Below, piece by piece: positions 18,892 through 28,438 of a stretch of DNA of 64,000 nucleotides. The DNA comes from Kangiella profundi (GTDB lineage: Bacteria > Pseudomonadota > Gammaproteobacteria > Enterobacterales > Kangiellaceae). The position numbers were made by a program, and so were the translations under genes. Location: assembly GCF_002838765.1 (NCBI RefSeq), contig NZ_CP025120.1:2418001-2482000 (forward strand), given 5' to 3'. A model generated the notes under the pieces. The model made no database searches and was not told the DNA's origin. It was given only the letters and a program-made list of their open reading frames with translations. The stretch's first letter is position 1, and each line of letters opens with the position of its first letter.

Positions 18892-19696
18892 TTTACCCAT
18901 TATTGATTTGCGCCCTGTTGATGAATTTCGACAGGGCCATATTCAGGGCTCTACTAATCTCCCTTTATCGGAAATTGAAGATTGCTGGTATGAACTTCCA
19001 CCCAAAGGCTCCCCGTTAATTTTATTTACCTCGTCTGACGAGCAACAGAAAGTTAAAGACTTGTTTGAACGCCAGCAATATCCGATTGAAGCAATATTAT
19101 TGGCAGAAGAATTTGAGCAGGAGGAGCTGGTCAGTGATCCCAACAGCCGGCGACTGTGGCGTGCCAGCCCTTTACTGGAAAACTATATCGAATTAATCGA
19201 ACAGCATTTACCCGGTACTGACCCACTGGCTTTCGATATCGGCTGCGGTTCTGGTCGAGACAGTATCTTTTTGGGGTTACATGGCTTTCAGGTGCTAGCC
19301 ATTGACCGCAACCCAATGGCCATGGAGCGGATCAGCAATTTCATCGAGCGCTGGCAGGTTGATGTCACCCCCATCAAACTCAATTGCGAAGAAGAGTATG
19401 ACCAGCTGATTCAGTTGATTCATCTTCAGAAGCCGTCGCTTGTTTTGCAGTGCCGATATTTGCACCGACCATTACTGGATCTTTACCACCAGCATTTACC
19501 TGCCGGCAGTATGGTGGCTATTCATACCTTCATGAAAGATGCGGCAAAGTACGGCAGTCCCAAAAAGCCAGCTTTCCTTCTGCAACCTGGTGAGCTGGCA
19601 GAAAAGTTTGCCGACTGGGACATACTGCTAGACCAAATCCATGTACTTCGTGACAAGCGACCGCTATCCTTGTTTATTGCTCGTAAGCCTTATTGA
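18860..19696 (+). CDS. Rhodanese-like domain fused to SAM-dependent methyltransferase
   Basis: A 278-residue two-domain protein. Residues 1-85 look like a rhodanese domain (PIIDLRPVDEFRQGHIQGS.NLP), but where the catalytic cysteine is expected after LILF there is TSSDE, so it should lack sulfurtransferase activity. Residues ~105-278 form a class I methyltransferase with motif I DIGCGSGRDS at 126-135 and the acidic strand end AIDRNP. The ATG lies inside the end of the DUF418 gene in another frame, suggesting translational coupling. The methyl acceptor is unknown; TehB-like small-molecule methylation is one possibility. Confidence 0.75.
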   Translation: MANSKLLENTDLPIIDLRPVDEFRQGHIQGSTNLPLSEIEDCWYELPPKGSPLILFTSSDEQQKVKDLFERQQYPIEAILLAEEFEQEELVSDPNSRRLWRASPLLENYIELIEQHLPGTDPLAFDIGCGSGRDSIFLGLHGFQVLAIDRNPMAMERISNFIERWQVDVTPIKLNCEEEYDQLIQLIHLQKPSLVLQCRYLHRPLLDLYHQHLPAGSMVAIHTFMKDAAKYGSPKKPAFLLQPGELAEKFADWDILLDQIHVLRDKRPLSLFIARKPY

Positions 19697-19784
19697 TCTT
19701 CACATTTAAATGACGCGATAAGCCTGATAGTCATTGACTTCTTTGCGTCACTTCCTGATCATAGATAGGCAGAGGCTATCAAAT

Positions 19785-20702
19785 ATGACATTAACAGAGT
19801 TTAGATATATTGTTGCAGTCGCTCGCGAACGCCATTTTGGGCGTGCCGCAGAGGCCTGCTTTGTCAGCCAACCCACCTTAAGTGTTGGTGTTCGCAAGCT
19901 GGAAGAACAGCTTGGCGTTACCCTGTTCGAGCGCAGCAAATCAGACGTTAAAGTGACTCCCGAAGGCAAACCTATTATTGAGCAGGCTCAGCATATTCTT
20001 GAGCAGGTTAGCCAATTAAAGCAGATGGCTAAGCAAAACTCTGATCAGCTGGATGGCCCATTAAAAATTGGCGCAATATTCACTATTGGCCCTTATCTAC
20101 TACCATCGTTAATCCCCATGCTGAAAAAGCTGGCACCGAAAATGCCACTGCATATTGATGAGGATTACACCCATAACTTACGCACCAAACTTCGCAATGG
20201 CGAACTGGATGTTATTTTCGTTGCACTTCCTTTCGAAGAACCTGAAGTCGATGTTATTCCGCTTTATGAAGAAGAGTTCATCGCTCTGTTGCCTGAAAAG
20301 CATCCCTGGGTAAAGCGCGATAAATTGCACATTGTCGATATCGCCGATGAAGTCATGATCATGCTGGGTGCTGGGCACTGCTTCCGTGACCAGGTGATTG
20401 AAGCCTGCCCGCAATGCAAAGACTCTAGCTTAAACCCGCAGAAAGACTGGATTACCGGCAGTTCCATCGAAACGATTCGTCAGATGGTCGCCAGTGGATT
20501 GGGAATCAGTGTTATTCCACGCTCAGCCGCCAACTTCCATAACGAAAAGTTAGGCCTGGTCACTCGAGAGTTTGATAAACCAATCCCAAGCCGCAAAGTG
20601 GCACTTGCTTTCCGACGCAGCTTCCCACGTAAAAAGGCTTTGGAGATTATCAATAACGCCCTATCGCAAATCACCATTGAAGGTGCCAAACCCCTCGACT
20701 GA
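19785..20702 (+). CDS. oxyR: Hydrogen peroxide-sensing LysR regulator OxyR
   Basis: A 305-residue LysR-type regulator that activates peroxide defence genes on disulfide formation. The helix-turn-helix is in the first 60 residues (HFGRAAEACFVSQPTLSVGVRKLE). The redox pair is in GHCFRDQVIEACP: counting from the ATG at 19785 the cysteines are exactly C199 and C208, as in E. coli OxyR. That ATG starts the family sequence MTLTEFRYIVAVARE, and an in-frame upstream start is therefore not used. The stop codon shares a base with the recG ATG, so the two genes are translationally coupled. Confidence 0.95.
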   Translation: MTLTEFRYIVAVARERHFGRAAEACFVSQPTLSVGVRKLEEQLGVTLFERSKSDVKVTPEGKPIIEQAQHILEQVSQLKQMAKQNSDQLDGPLKIGAIFTIGPYLLPSLIPMLKKLAPKMPLHIDEDYTHNLRTKLRNGELDVIFVALPFEEPEVDVIPLYEEEFIALLPEKHPWVKRDKLHIVDIADEVMIMLGAGHCFRDQVIEACPQCKDSSLNPQKDWITGSSIETIRQMVASGLGISVIPRSAANFHNEKLGLVTREFDKPIPSRKVALAFRRSFPRKKALEIINNALSQITIEGAKPLD

Positions 20703-22804
20703 TGGCCATATCCAAACTCGCAGCAGATATTAATTTGGAAAAACTTCCCTGCACCAGTTTAAAAGGAGTAGGCCCTAAAGTTGCTGAGAAATTGGAAAAG
20801 TTGCATATCCAATCAGTTCTCGATTTATTGTTCCACCTGCCTTTACGTTACGAAGACAGAACCAGGGTTAGGAGCATTGCTTCTTTAAAAGATGGCGAGC
20901 GGGCTTTAATTAAAGTTACGGTTGAACTGGCGCAGGTGAAGTACGGTAAACGCCGCTCATTGGTGTGTCGAGCCAGCGATGAAAGCGCCAGTATTGATTT
21001 CCGATTCTTCTATTTCAACAAAGGGCAACAACAAAGGCTGCAACGTGGCGCTGAGTTTTATGCCTTTGGTGAAGTCAGACGCTATGGTTTTCAATTTTCC
21101 ATGGTGCATCCTGAACTAACCGCCATTAATTCAGGCACTTCGGCCCCTTTACTGGAATCCTTAACGCCCATTTATCCAGCCACCGAAGGCCTCCACCAGG
21201 CCAGCTTCAGGCACATGATGAAGCAGGCGGTAACATTACTGAAAAAGCACCCGATTGAAAACCTGTTGCCTGCATCAATCATGCAGTCGCTCAAATTATC
21301 CGATATCAATGCTTCTTTGGCCTGGATTCATTCACCACCCAAAGATGCCGATTTAGCACAACTGGAATCCAACCAGACACCTGCAGTGCGCCGCCTGATC
21401 AGTGAAGAATTATTGGCACAGCAACTGAGTCTGTTATTACAACGAAATCAGCAAAAAGATTACACCGCCCCGGTTCTGAAACATTCAGGCAAGTTGCAGG
21501 GTCAACTGTTACAACAGCTGCCTTTTAAACCCACTGCGGCCCAGAAAAGTGTCATAGAGGAAATCATTACTGATCTGGAACAACCGCACCCCATGCTCCG
21601 TTTACTGCAAGGTGATGTCGGTGCAGGCAAAACCCTGGTCGCGGCACAAGCTGCTCTGCAAGCGATTGAAGCTGGCTATCAGGTGGCGGTCATGGCGCCA
21701 ACCGAACTATTGGCCGATCAGCATTATCAATCCTTTAGTCAGTGGTTTGAGGCCATGGATATTCCCTGCGTGTTTCTAGCCAGTAAGCTCACAGCCAGCC
21801 AGCGCAAAGCTGCACTTGAAGCAATCGCCAGCGGAGAAGCCAAACTGATTGTCGGCACCCATGCACTGTTCCAGAAAGGCGTTGAGTATCACAAGCTCGG
21901 CCTGGCGATCATTGACGAACAGCACCGCTTTGGCGTCAATCAACGCCTGATGCTCAAACAGAAAGCCCCCGAAGGCATGCAACTACATCAGCTGATGATG
22001 ACGGCGACACCGATCCCGCGCACTTTGGCCATGACCGTTTATGCAGATATGGATGTATCGATTATTGATGAACTACCACCAGGGCGGACACCAGTGCAGA
22101 CTGTGGCGCTGGCCGATCAAAAACGCGATCAGGTTATCAAGCGCATTGAAACCGCCTGTCGAGATGAAAATCGTCAGGTCTATTGGGTATGCACCCTGAT
22201 CGACGAGTCCGAAGAAATCCAATGTCAGGCGGCCGAATCCGCGGCCAACCTGCTGACACAGCAACTGCCAGATTGCCGAGTTGGTCTGCTGCATGGTCGC
22301 TTAAAGCCCGAGCAGAAACAGATGGTGATGGATAAGTTTAAACAAGGGGAGCTGGATATTCTGGTGGCAACTACGGTGATTGAAGTGGGCGTGGATGTTC
22401 CTAATGCCAGCTTGATGGTCATCGAGAATCCCGAACGGCTGGGCTTATCACAGCTCCATCAATTGCGTGGTCGGGTCGGACGAGGTTCAGTTGAAAGTCA
22501 CTGCGTACTGCTTTATCAGCACCCACTATCCGATAATGCCAAAGCGCGTATTCAGGTCATGCGCGAAACCAATGATGGCTTCGTAATTGCCGAAGAAGAC
22601 CTGCGCTTACGGGGTCCAGGTGAAATGCTGGGCACTCGCCAGACCGGCGAAGTCAGCTTAAGGTTTGCGGATCTGGTACGCGATGCAGAGTTGATTCCGG
22701 CCATACAGCAACAAGCGCATGATTTAATTGCCGAAAATAATGAGCTGGCCCATAAAATCTGCCAACGCTGGCTTGGCGCTCGTCAGGAGTTTGCTGACGT
22801 TTAA
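20702..22804 (+). CDS. recG: ATP-dependent DNA helicase RecG
   Basis: A 700-residue branched-DNA helicase that remodels stalled forks and R-loops. The wedge (OB-fold) domain occupies residues ~60-150. Superfamily 2 motifs follow: LLQGDVGAGKTLVAAQAAL (Walker A), MAPTELLADQH, IIDEQHRFGVNQR (DEQH box), MTATPIPRTLAM, LHGRLKPEQKQ and GLSQLHQLRGRVGRG. Length fits E. coli RecG (693). It starts on the last base of oxyR. Confidence 0.97.
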   Translation: MAISKLAADINLEKLPCTSLKGVGPKVAEKLEKLHIQSVLDLLFHLPLRYEDRTRVRSIASLKDGERALIKVTVELAQVKYGKRRSLVCRASDESASIDFRFFYFNKGQQQRLQRGAEFYAFGEVRRYGFQFSMVHPELTAINSGTSAPLLESLTPIYPATEGLHQASFRHMMKQAVTLLKKHPIENLLPASIMQSLKLSDINASLAWIHSPPKDADLAQLESNQTPAVRRLISEELLAQQLSLLLQRNQQKDYTAPVLKHSGKLQGQLLQQLPFKPTAAQKSVIEEIITDLEQPHPMLRLLQGDVGAGKTLVAAQAALQAIEAGYQVAVMAPTELLADQHYQSFSQWFEAMDIPCVFLASKLTASQRKAALEAIASGEAKLIVGTHALFQKGVEYHKLGLAIIDEQHRFGVNQRLMLKQKAPEGMQLHQLMMTATPIPRTLAMTVYADMDVSIIDELPPGRTPVQTVALADQKRDQVIKRIETACRDENRQVYWVCTLIDESEEIQCQAAESAANLLTQQLPDCRVGLLHGRLKPEQKQMVMDKFKQGELDILVATTVIEVGVDVPNASLMVIENPERLGLSQLHQLRGRVGRGSVESHCVLLYQHPLSDNAKARIQVMRETNDGFVIAEEDLRLRGPGEMLGTRQTGEVSLRFADLVRDAELIPAIQQQAHDLIAENNELAHKICQRWLGARQEFADV

Positions 22805-22944
22805 GCGTAACGCTTCATTGTAAAATCCAGTCAGATTTTCCTGTAAAACCCCGCTTTATCGCCCGTCGATCATAGGATTTAGCCTTTGTTTATGGTAAAG
22901 TTGCGCCCTTAATTTCATCATCTCAATCAACTGAGGATTCAGGA

Positions 22945-23922
22945 ATGAAACAGCCTGTTCGCGTTACTGTTACCGGTGCAGCCGGCCAAATTTGTTACTC
23001 TCTATTATTCCGCATCGCCAGCGGTGAAATGCTAGGCAAAGATCAGCCAGTAATTCTTAACCTTCTAGAAATCACTCCAGCGCTTAAAGTGTGTGAAGCG
23101 GTTGCTATGGAACTGAATGACTGCGCATTCCCATTGGTTAAAGATATCGTTGTAACAGACGATCCTGCGGTAGCCTTTAAAGATGCAAACATCGGCCTGA
23201 TGGTTGGTGCTAAGCCGCGTGGCCCGGGCATGGAGCGTAAAGACCTGTTAACCGATAACGGCAAAATTTTCAGTGCCCTTGGTAAAGTGATTGATCAGGT
23301 TGCTGACAAAAACATCAAAATCTGTGTAGTTGGCAATCCAGCTAACACCAATGCTTATATCCTTGCCAAAAATGCACCAAGCATCAATCAGCGCAACATC
23401 ACAGCATTGACTCGTCTTGATCATAACCGTGCTATTTATCAGCTTGCTGAAAAAGCAGATGCTGAAATCGCTTCTATCAAGAAAATGATTATCTGGGGTA
23501 ACCACTCAGTTACTCAGGTACCTGACATTTCTTTCGCCACAGTTAACGGTGAGAATGCAGCGGATAAAGTTGATGCTACATGGGCTAAAGAAGAGTTCAT
23601 GCCAATCGTTGCTAAGCGTGGCGCAGCAGTTATCGCAGCGCGTGGTGCTTCATCAGCGGCTTCAGCTGCCAACGCCATCCTTGACCACATGCATGATTGG
23701 GTATTAGGTTCAGCGGAAGGCGACTGGGTTAGCATGGCCGTTCCTTCAGATGGCAGCTACGGTATCGAAGAAGGCTTAATCTACTCTTACCCAGTAGTTT
23801 GCAAAAACGGTGACTACGAAATCGTTCAAGGTCTGGAAGTATCTGACTTCATTAAAGACAAAATGATCGAGTCACAAAAAGAGTTACAGGAAGAAGCTGA
23901 GACCTGCAAAGACTTGTTCTAA
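22945..23922 (+). CDS. mdh: Malate dehydrogenase (NAD-dependent)
   Basis: A 325-residue TCA-cycle enzyme converting malate and oxaloacetate with NAD(H). It is of the cytosolic-type group common in marine and beta/gammaproteobacteria rather than the E. coli type. The cofactor loop [19 protein letters not shown], the substrate-binding [27 protein letters not shown], the LTRLDHNRA block with its catalytic aspartate and the [13 protein letters not shown] segment with the catalytic histidine are visible. AGGA lies 8 bp before the ATG. The gene is monocistronic and ends at a good terminator. Confidence 0.96.
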   Translation: MKQPVRVTVTGAAGQICYSLLFRIASGEMLGKDQPVILNLLEITPALKVCEAVAMELNDCAFPLVKDIVVTDDPAVAFKDANIGLMVGAKPRGPGMERKDLLTDNGKIFSALGKVIDQVADKNIKICVVGNPANTNAYILAKNAPSINQRNITALTRLDHNRAIYQLAEKADAEIASIKKMIIWGNHSVTQVPDISFATVNGENAADKVDATWAKEEFMPIVAKRGAAVIAARGASSAASAANAILDHMHDWVLGSAEGDWVSMAVPSDGSYGIEEGLIYSYPVVCKNGDYEIVQGLEVSDFIKDKMIESQKELQEEAETCKDLF

Positions 23923-23946
23923 GAAGTCTGACAAAGCTTTAAAAAG

Positions 23947-23971
23947 ACCGGCTCCTGTAGCCGGTTTTTTT
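23947..23971 (+). terminator. Rho-independent terminator after mdh
   Basis: A 7-bp stem (ACCGGCT / AGCCGGT) with a 5-nt loop is followed by a run of seven T residues, 24 bp past the mdh stop. Confidence 0.9.
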
Positions 23972-24061
23972 ATGTCTGATACTTTCCTTTAACTGAGGCC
24001 CACTTGTAGGGATAAGTCATGACTTGTCCTTAGCACTTCACTTTACTGAACCTCTCTCCCT

Positions 24062-24091
24062 GTCATACCGCGGCTTGACCGCGGTATCCAG
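24062..24091 (+). repeat. CCGCGG-type palindromic repeat, left copy
   Basis: This 30-bp unit begins GTCATACCGCGG and ends CCGCGGTATCCAG, with 9-bp palindromic arms around CTTGA. Its exact inverse lies at 24191-24220, and a relative at 58404-58433. The 378-bp gap between mdh and the GNAT gene holds the mdh terminator, this pair and A/T-rich filler, but no gene. Confidence 0.85.
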
Positions 24092-24190
24092 CGACTTTTA
24101 TTATTGAAAAAGAACGTCGTTAGAAACGCTAGTGAATGAAATAAAAAAAACGGTAAACCTTCTTGAATTGGTAAGAAATATCGAACGGCA

Positions 24191-24220
24191 CTGGATACCG
24201 CGGTCAAGCCGCGGTATGAC
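24191..24220 (-). repeat. CCGCGG-type palindromic repeat, right copy
   Basis: This is a perfect 30-bp inverse of the unit at 24062-24091, so the pair brackets about 99 bp as a miniature paired element (BIME-like). Confidence 0.85.
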
Positions 24221-24300
24221 GTATTATTTGGATTTATACTATTTCTTTTATCTTGTTATTTATGGCAAAGTAATCATACATTAACTATAAATCACTCCCT

Positions 24301-24804
24301 ATGCTCATCGCCGAAACCGAACGACTACGTCTTCGTTATATAAAAGCTCCTGATGCAAAATTTATTTTCGAACTCTATAACCAACCCAGCTTTATTAAAT
24401 ACATTGGTGATCGCGGTATCCATTCGGTACAGGATGCTGAAGCTTTTATTTCGAAAGTCGAAGATAACTATCAACAGTTTGGTTTCTGGTTGTATCTGGT
24501 GGAAGATAAAGAGACCCACCAACCACTCGGGGTCAATGGTCTTATTCAACGAGACTATCTCGACGCCCCAGATATTGGTTTTGCTCTAATGCCTGAGTAC
24601 TGTGGCAAAGGTTTTGCTAAAGAATCATCAGTGGCAGTGGTGCAACATGCAAGGCAGTTAAAGCTTGCAACAATCTATGCCATAACATCTCCGGATAACA
24701 CAATTTCAGAATCTCTATTGGCCCGTATCGGTTTTACCTTTCAGCGACAGGATTATTTCGACAATAGCACAACCGCCATCAATCTTTTTAAATTAAAGCT
24801 TTAA
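24301..24804 (+). CDS. GNAT family N-acetyltransferase (RimJ/RimL type)
   Basis: A 167-residue acetyltransferase_3 protein. The opening ETERLRLRYIKAPDAKFIFELYNQP is typical of RimJ/RimL-like enzymes. The acetyl-CoA binding region is DIGFALMPEYCGKGFAKES, with the Q/R-x-x-G-x-G/A pattern changed to EYCGKGFA. It probably acetylates an amino group on a protein or small molecule; the target is unknown. No clear Shine-Dalgarno precedes the ATG. Confidence 0.85.
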   Translation: MLIAETERLRLRYIKAPDAKFIFELYNQPSFIKYIGDRGIHSVQDAEAFISKVEDNYQQFGFWLYLVEDKETHQPLGVNGLIQRDYLDAPDIGFALMPEYCGKGFAKESSVAVVQHARQLKLATIYAITSPDNTISESLLARIGFTFQRQDYFDNSTTAINLFKLKL

Positions 24805-24929
24805 CCATTACCCTCTGTTACAAGCGCAACACCTGTTAACATTTTATGGGATTTTGTTGCTTTTGATTGCTTTATCCCTTTCCTTGATTGCGCTTAAATA
24901 AAACTATAGTTACAGCAGGAGATAATGCT

Positions 24930-25328
24930 ATGTCACTCTTATTAAATATTCTATGGCTTTTGTTTGGCGGAATTTTTGTCTTTCTAGGCTATATCGCAGG
25001 TGGTATAGCTTTGTGTCTGACTCTTATCGGAATCCCGTGGGGTGTACAGCTGTTTAAGCTGGCCATTTTCTCGCTGTTTCCATTCGGACAGGATACCCGT
25101 ATGCGTGACAACCAGCCGTTAGCCGGTGTGCCCAATGTGTTGCTGAATGTTATCTGGTTAGTATTTGGTGGGTTCTGGGTGGTTCTAAACCACTTGTTCT
25201 GGGGCCTGTTCCTATGCCTGACTATTATTGGTATTCCATTCGGCATTCAGCACTTCAAAATGGTTAAACTGGGTGTATGGCCTTTCGGTCGAGTCATTGT
25301 CGACCTGAAGTCTCTGCAACCAGCCTAA
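24930..25328 (+). CDS. YccF domain membrane protein
   Basis: A 132-residue inner-membrane protein made of two YccF repeats. Each repeat has the pattern hydrophobic helix, then G(I/V)PWG.Q or GIPFG.Q.FK and a FPFG or WPFG ending (LTLIGIPWGVQLFKLAIFSLFPFG, then LTIIGIPFGIQHFK...VWPFG). The function is not known. The ATG at 24930 is preceded by CAGGAGA and gives the family start MSLLLNILWLLFGG. It is followed by a terminator, so it is a single-gene unit. Confidence 0.88.
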   Translation: MSLLLNILWLLFGGIFVFLGYIAGGIALCLTLIGIPWGVQLFKLAIFSLFPFGQDTRMRDNQPLAGVPNVLLNVIWLVFGGFWVVLNHLFWGLFLCLTIIGIPFGIQHFKMVKLGVWPFGRVIVDLKSLQPA

Positions 25329-25367
25329 AAGAACGTTTCATAACCTCTCTACCCAAAGAGACTGTTC

Positions 25368-25393
25368 GGCCTGCTTCTGCAGGCCATTTTTTT
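25368..25393 (+). terminator. Rho-independent terminator after the YccF gene
   Basis: A 7-bp stem (GGCCTGC / GCAGGCC) with a TTCT loop is followed by ATTTTTTT. Confidence 0.9.
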
Positions 25394-25481
25394 GCCCCAA
25401 TTTATCTGATTGTTATACTTTTCCTATTACGAAGCTCTGCTATGATGAATAGCATCTCAACAATAGTTACAAGGAATCGTT

Positions 25482-26192
25482 ATGGGTAAGAAACTTTCTG
25501 TTGCACTGGCTGGCCTTTTTGTCGGTCTGGGTATTCTCGCCACCGGTTATCTGATGGCCAATGCCTTAATTGATTTTAAAAAGATGGACCGTATGGTTAC
25601 GGTGAAAGGTTTAGCTGAAAGAGAGGTTAAAGCCGATATCGCCATCTTTCCTATTCGCTTTAATACCGGCAGCGATCAACTGGACGAACTCTACAAAACC
25701 ATCACTCAACAAACTTCAGACATAAAAAGCTTCTTGTTAAATCAAGGCTTCAAAGAAGACGAAATCACTACTGGCGCACCGACCATATTCGACAAACAGG
25801 CACAGCAGTATGGTGGGGAGAGAGGGGGATTCCGTTATACAGCCAATATCACAGTGAATGTTTATACGTCGCAGGTGGACAAAGTTATTGAAACTCGTAA
25901 GCAGTTAATCGATCTTACCGAGAAAGGTATCGTCATTAATAGTGATGACTACATGGCTCGCACGGAGTTTCTGTTTAGTGGACTGAATGATATCAAGCCA
26001 GCCATGATTGAAGAGGCGACACAGAATGCCCGGATGGTTGCTGACAAGTTCGCGCAGGACTCGAACAGTGCTCTTGGAAAGTTACGAACTGCCAGCCAAG
26101 GTCAATTCAGCATATCCGATCGTGACAGCAATACGCCACACATCAAAAACGTTCGTGTGGTTTCAACCTTACAATATTATCTGGTTGATTAA
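25482..26192 (+). CDS. SIMPL domain (DUF541) periplasmic protein
   Basis: A 236-residue protein with an N-terminal membrane anchor (residues ~5-28) and a SIMPL/DUF541 domain, recognisable from VTVKGLAEREVKADIAIFPIRF, QGFKEDEITTGAPTIFDK and the C-terminal MIEEATQNARMVADKFA block. SIMPL proteins form oligomeric channels or baskets in the cell envelope; their role is poorly understood and some have been linked to oxidative stress. A good AAGGAA lies before the ATG. It is a single-gene unit ahead of the sortase pair. Confidence 0.87.
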   Translation: MGKKLSVALAGLFVGLGILATGYLMANALIDFKKMDRMVTVKGLAEREVKADIAIFPIRFNTGSDQLDELYKTITQQTSDIKSFLLNQGFKEDEITTGAPTIFDKQAQQYGGERGGFRYTANITVNVYTSQVDKVIETRKQLIDLTEKGIVINSDDYMARTEFLFSGLNDIKPAMIEEATQNARMVADKFAQDSNSALGKLRTASQGQFSISDRDSNTPHIKNVRVVSTLQYYLVD

Positions 26193-26218
26193 GCTATAAT
26201 TTCAAACTGCGGCATATA

Positions 26219-26245
26219 AGGTGCTTTTATTTGGTAAAAGCACCT
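26219..26245 (+). terminator. Hairpin after the SIMPL gene
   Basis: An 11-bp perfect stem (AGGTGCTTTTA / TAAAAGCACCT) with a 5-nt loop lies 26 bp after the stop. The downstream tract (GCCTCTTTT) is a weak U-run, so termination is likely but imperfect. Confidence 0.6.
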
Positions 26246-26351
26246 GCCTCTTTTCTGCCACATTTCATAATCACTGCCCATTTTCCTAAACAAATCCAGC
26301 CACACTCCTTTGTTCTAATAAACGATAACAACTAATGAGTAAGGAGCAATC

Positions 26352-28427
26352 ATGAAACGCGTACTATTCTTTTTATTTTGGGGAACATTCTTTTTAAGTA
26401 TCAATCAAGTCAGCAAAGCCGATGAGGAACTCTTTCCTTCCAGCATCAATTATCGCTCGCTGGAAAGTGACCTCACCTTCAAACAGTTACCGCTTTCAAC
26501 CGACATTAAGATGCATATCAGCAGTGTCGTTTCTCGAGTTTCCGTTAAGCAGACATTCTCTAATGAGTCTGAACAATGGCTGGAAGGCGTCTATCAATTT
26601 CCGCTACCTGAAAATGCCGCGGTCGATACATTAAAGATGTATATCGGCCAACGCATCATTGAGGGTGAAGTTCAGGAGAAGCAACAGGCTCAACGAACTT
26701 ATGAAAAAGCCAAAGCCGAGGGTAAGCGTGCCAGTCTGGTAGAACAGGTTAGAGACAATCTATTCACCACTAAGTTGGCTAATATTGCTCCTGGCGAAAG
26801 CATCACCATCCACATCGAATTTCAGCAACTGGTTCATAATGATGGCACTCACTTTTCCGTGCGTATGCCTTTAGGTATTACTCCACGCTATGAGCCTTCT
26901 CAAGCCTTATCCACTTCTGTAGATGACTATGAGTATCCTTCTTCGAGTGCACAGCCTAAAGCTTCCGAAACCATCTTAGCTGATCATGATAGCGCTCAAC
27001 TTTCATCAGCAACAACTCTATTTAATACCGGCGAACAACCCGACCGTCCTGTTAATGTTACGGTACATTTAAACCCTGGTTTTGATCTGTCATTACTGGA
27101 AAGTCCTTATCATCAAATCGTTACTCAACAGACTGGTAATGAATACACTATACAATTGGAAAACCCAGCACAGGCTGAACGTGATTTTGTGCTTAACTGG
27201 CAGCCCCAATTAGGTCAGGAACCTAAAGTTGCTCTGTTCAGTGAAAGTTATGAGGGACACAACTATCACGTATTGATGATGTTGCCACCGACCCACGATT
27301 TTGTTCAGCAAAAGACTCAACCTCGTGAAATGATTTTTGTGATCGACTCTTCGGGTTCCATGTCTGGTGATTCGATGCAACAGGCTAAACAGGGTTTGTA
27401 TTATGCCCTGACACAATTGGGTAGCGAGGATACTTTCAACATCATCGACTTTGATCATGAAGCAACAAAATTGTTTGATGAAGCCGTACCAGCCACCCAG
27501 GCAAATCTAGAAATGGCAAAATATTTTGTCGCCACTCTTGAAGCCGATGGTGGCACTGAGATTGCTAAAGCCATTAACCTTGCACTTGATAAACCCAACA
27601 GCACTTTGTTGCGTCAGGTGGTATTTTTGACTGATGGCAGTATTGGTAATGAACGTCAGATCTTCCAGATGATCGAAAATCAGCTGGGTAATAACCGCTT
27701 ATTCACCATTGGCATTGGTGCAGCTCCAAACAGCTACTTTATGAGTAAAGCCGCCAACTATGGTCGTGGAACATTTACCTATATCGGCAAAGCTTCTGAA
27801 GTGCAGTCTCAGCTGGAAAAACTTTTCAAGAAATTGCGCTATCCAGCTCTGGAAAATTTGTCACTGGAGAACCAGTCTCTAGGAAACAAATCTTTAGGCA
27901 ATGGTACCGCCAGCAAATTAGAACTATATCCGGGCCACCTGCGTGATTTATATCTTGGCGAACCTTTATTTGTATCCTATCGCACCCCAAAAGGCGTTAA
28001 TAACAGCATTCAGGTAAAAGGCCAGGCCGAATCTTATGACTGGTCATTTAAGTTACCACCAGTTACCAATGGGAAAGATAAAGGTATCGCACGTCTTTGG
28101 GCACGCATGAAAATCGATGCCATTAAAAGCGACTTCAACCTCGGCTACGACCAGTCGCGTGAACAAATCCTGCAAACGGCACTCGACTATCACCTGGTTT
28201 CCGATTACACCAGTCTGGTTGCGGTTGATAAGACGCCCGCCCGTGTCATGGAAGAGTTGAAAAAATTACAGCTAGCGAATCGTACTCCTGCTGGTTGGAA
28301 AGCACCTCATGGCTATCCTCAGGGTGGTACAGTTGCCAACCTTGCCATGCTGATTGGTTTCCTTGCCTTGTTACTGGCACTGGCCTACCAGTACAAATTG
28401 AATCGCCGTAACCGTACTCAGGCGTAA
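26352..28427 (+). CDS. Marine proteobacterial sortase target protein (VIT and vWA domains)
   Basis: A 691-residue exported protein. A signal peptide (to about residue 23) is followed by a VIT domain (residues ~40-170, e.g. RVSVKQTFSNESEQWLEGVYQFPLPENA) and a von Willebrand A domain with the MIDAS motif DSSGSMSG at about residue 335. The C-terminus has a sorting-signal layout: PQGGT at 656-660, a hydrophobic helix and a basic tail (LNRRNR). It resembles inter-alpha-trypsin-inhibitor-like proteins that serve as the sole substrate of the class GN sortase encoded 11 bp downstream. Likely role: surface or envelope adhesion or matrix binding. Confidence 0.92.
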   Translation: MKRVLFFLFWGTFFLSINQVSKADEELFPSSINYRSLESDLTFKQLPLSTDIKMHISSVVSRVSVKQTFSNESEQWLEGVYQFPLPENAAVDTLKMYIGQRIIEGEVQEKQQAQRTYEKAKAEGKRASLVEQVRDNLFTTKLANIAPGESITIHIEFQQLVHNDGTHFSVRMPLGITPRYEPSQALSTSVDDYEYPSSSAQPKASETILADHDSAQLSSATTLFNTGEQPDRPVNVTVHLNPGFDLSLLESPYHQIVTQQTGNEYTIQLENPAQAERDFVLNWQPQLGQEPKVALFSESYEGHNYHVLMMLPPTHDFVQQKTQPREMIFVIDSSGSMSGDSMQQAKQGLYYALTQLGSEDTFNIIDFDHEATKLFDEAVPATQANLEMAKYFVATLEADGGTEIAKAINLALDKPNSTLLRQVVFLTDGSIGNERQIFQMIENQLGNNRLFTIGIGAAPNSYFMSKAANYGRGTFTYIGKASEVQSQLEKLFKKLRYPALENLSLENQSLGNKSLGNGTASKLELYPGHLRDLYLGEPLFVSYRTPKGVNNSIQVKGQAESYDWSFKLPPVTNGKDKGIARLWARMKIDAIKSDFNLGYDQSREQILQTALDYHLVSDYTSLVAVDKTPARVMEELKKLQLANRTPAGWKAPHGYPQGGTVANLAMLIGFLALLLALAYQYKLNRRNRTQA

Positions 28428-28438
28428 GCGAGTCAATT

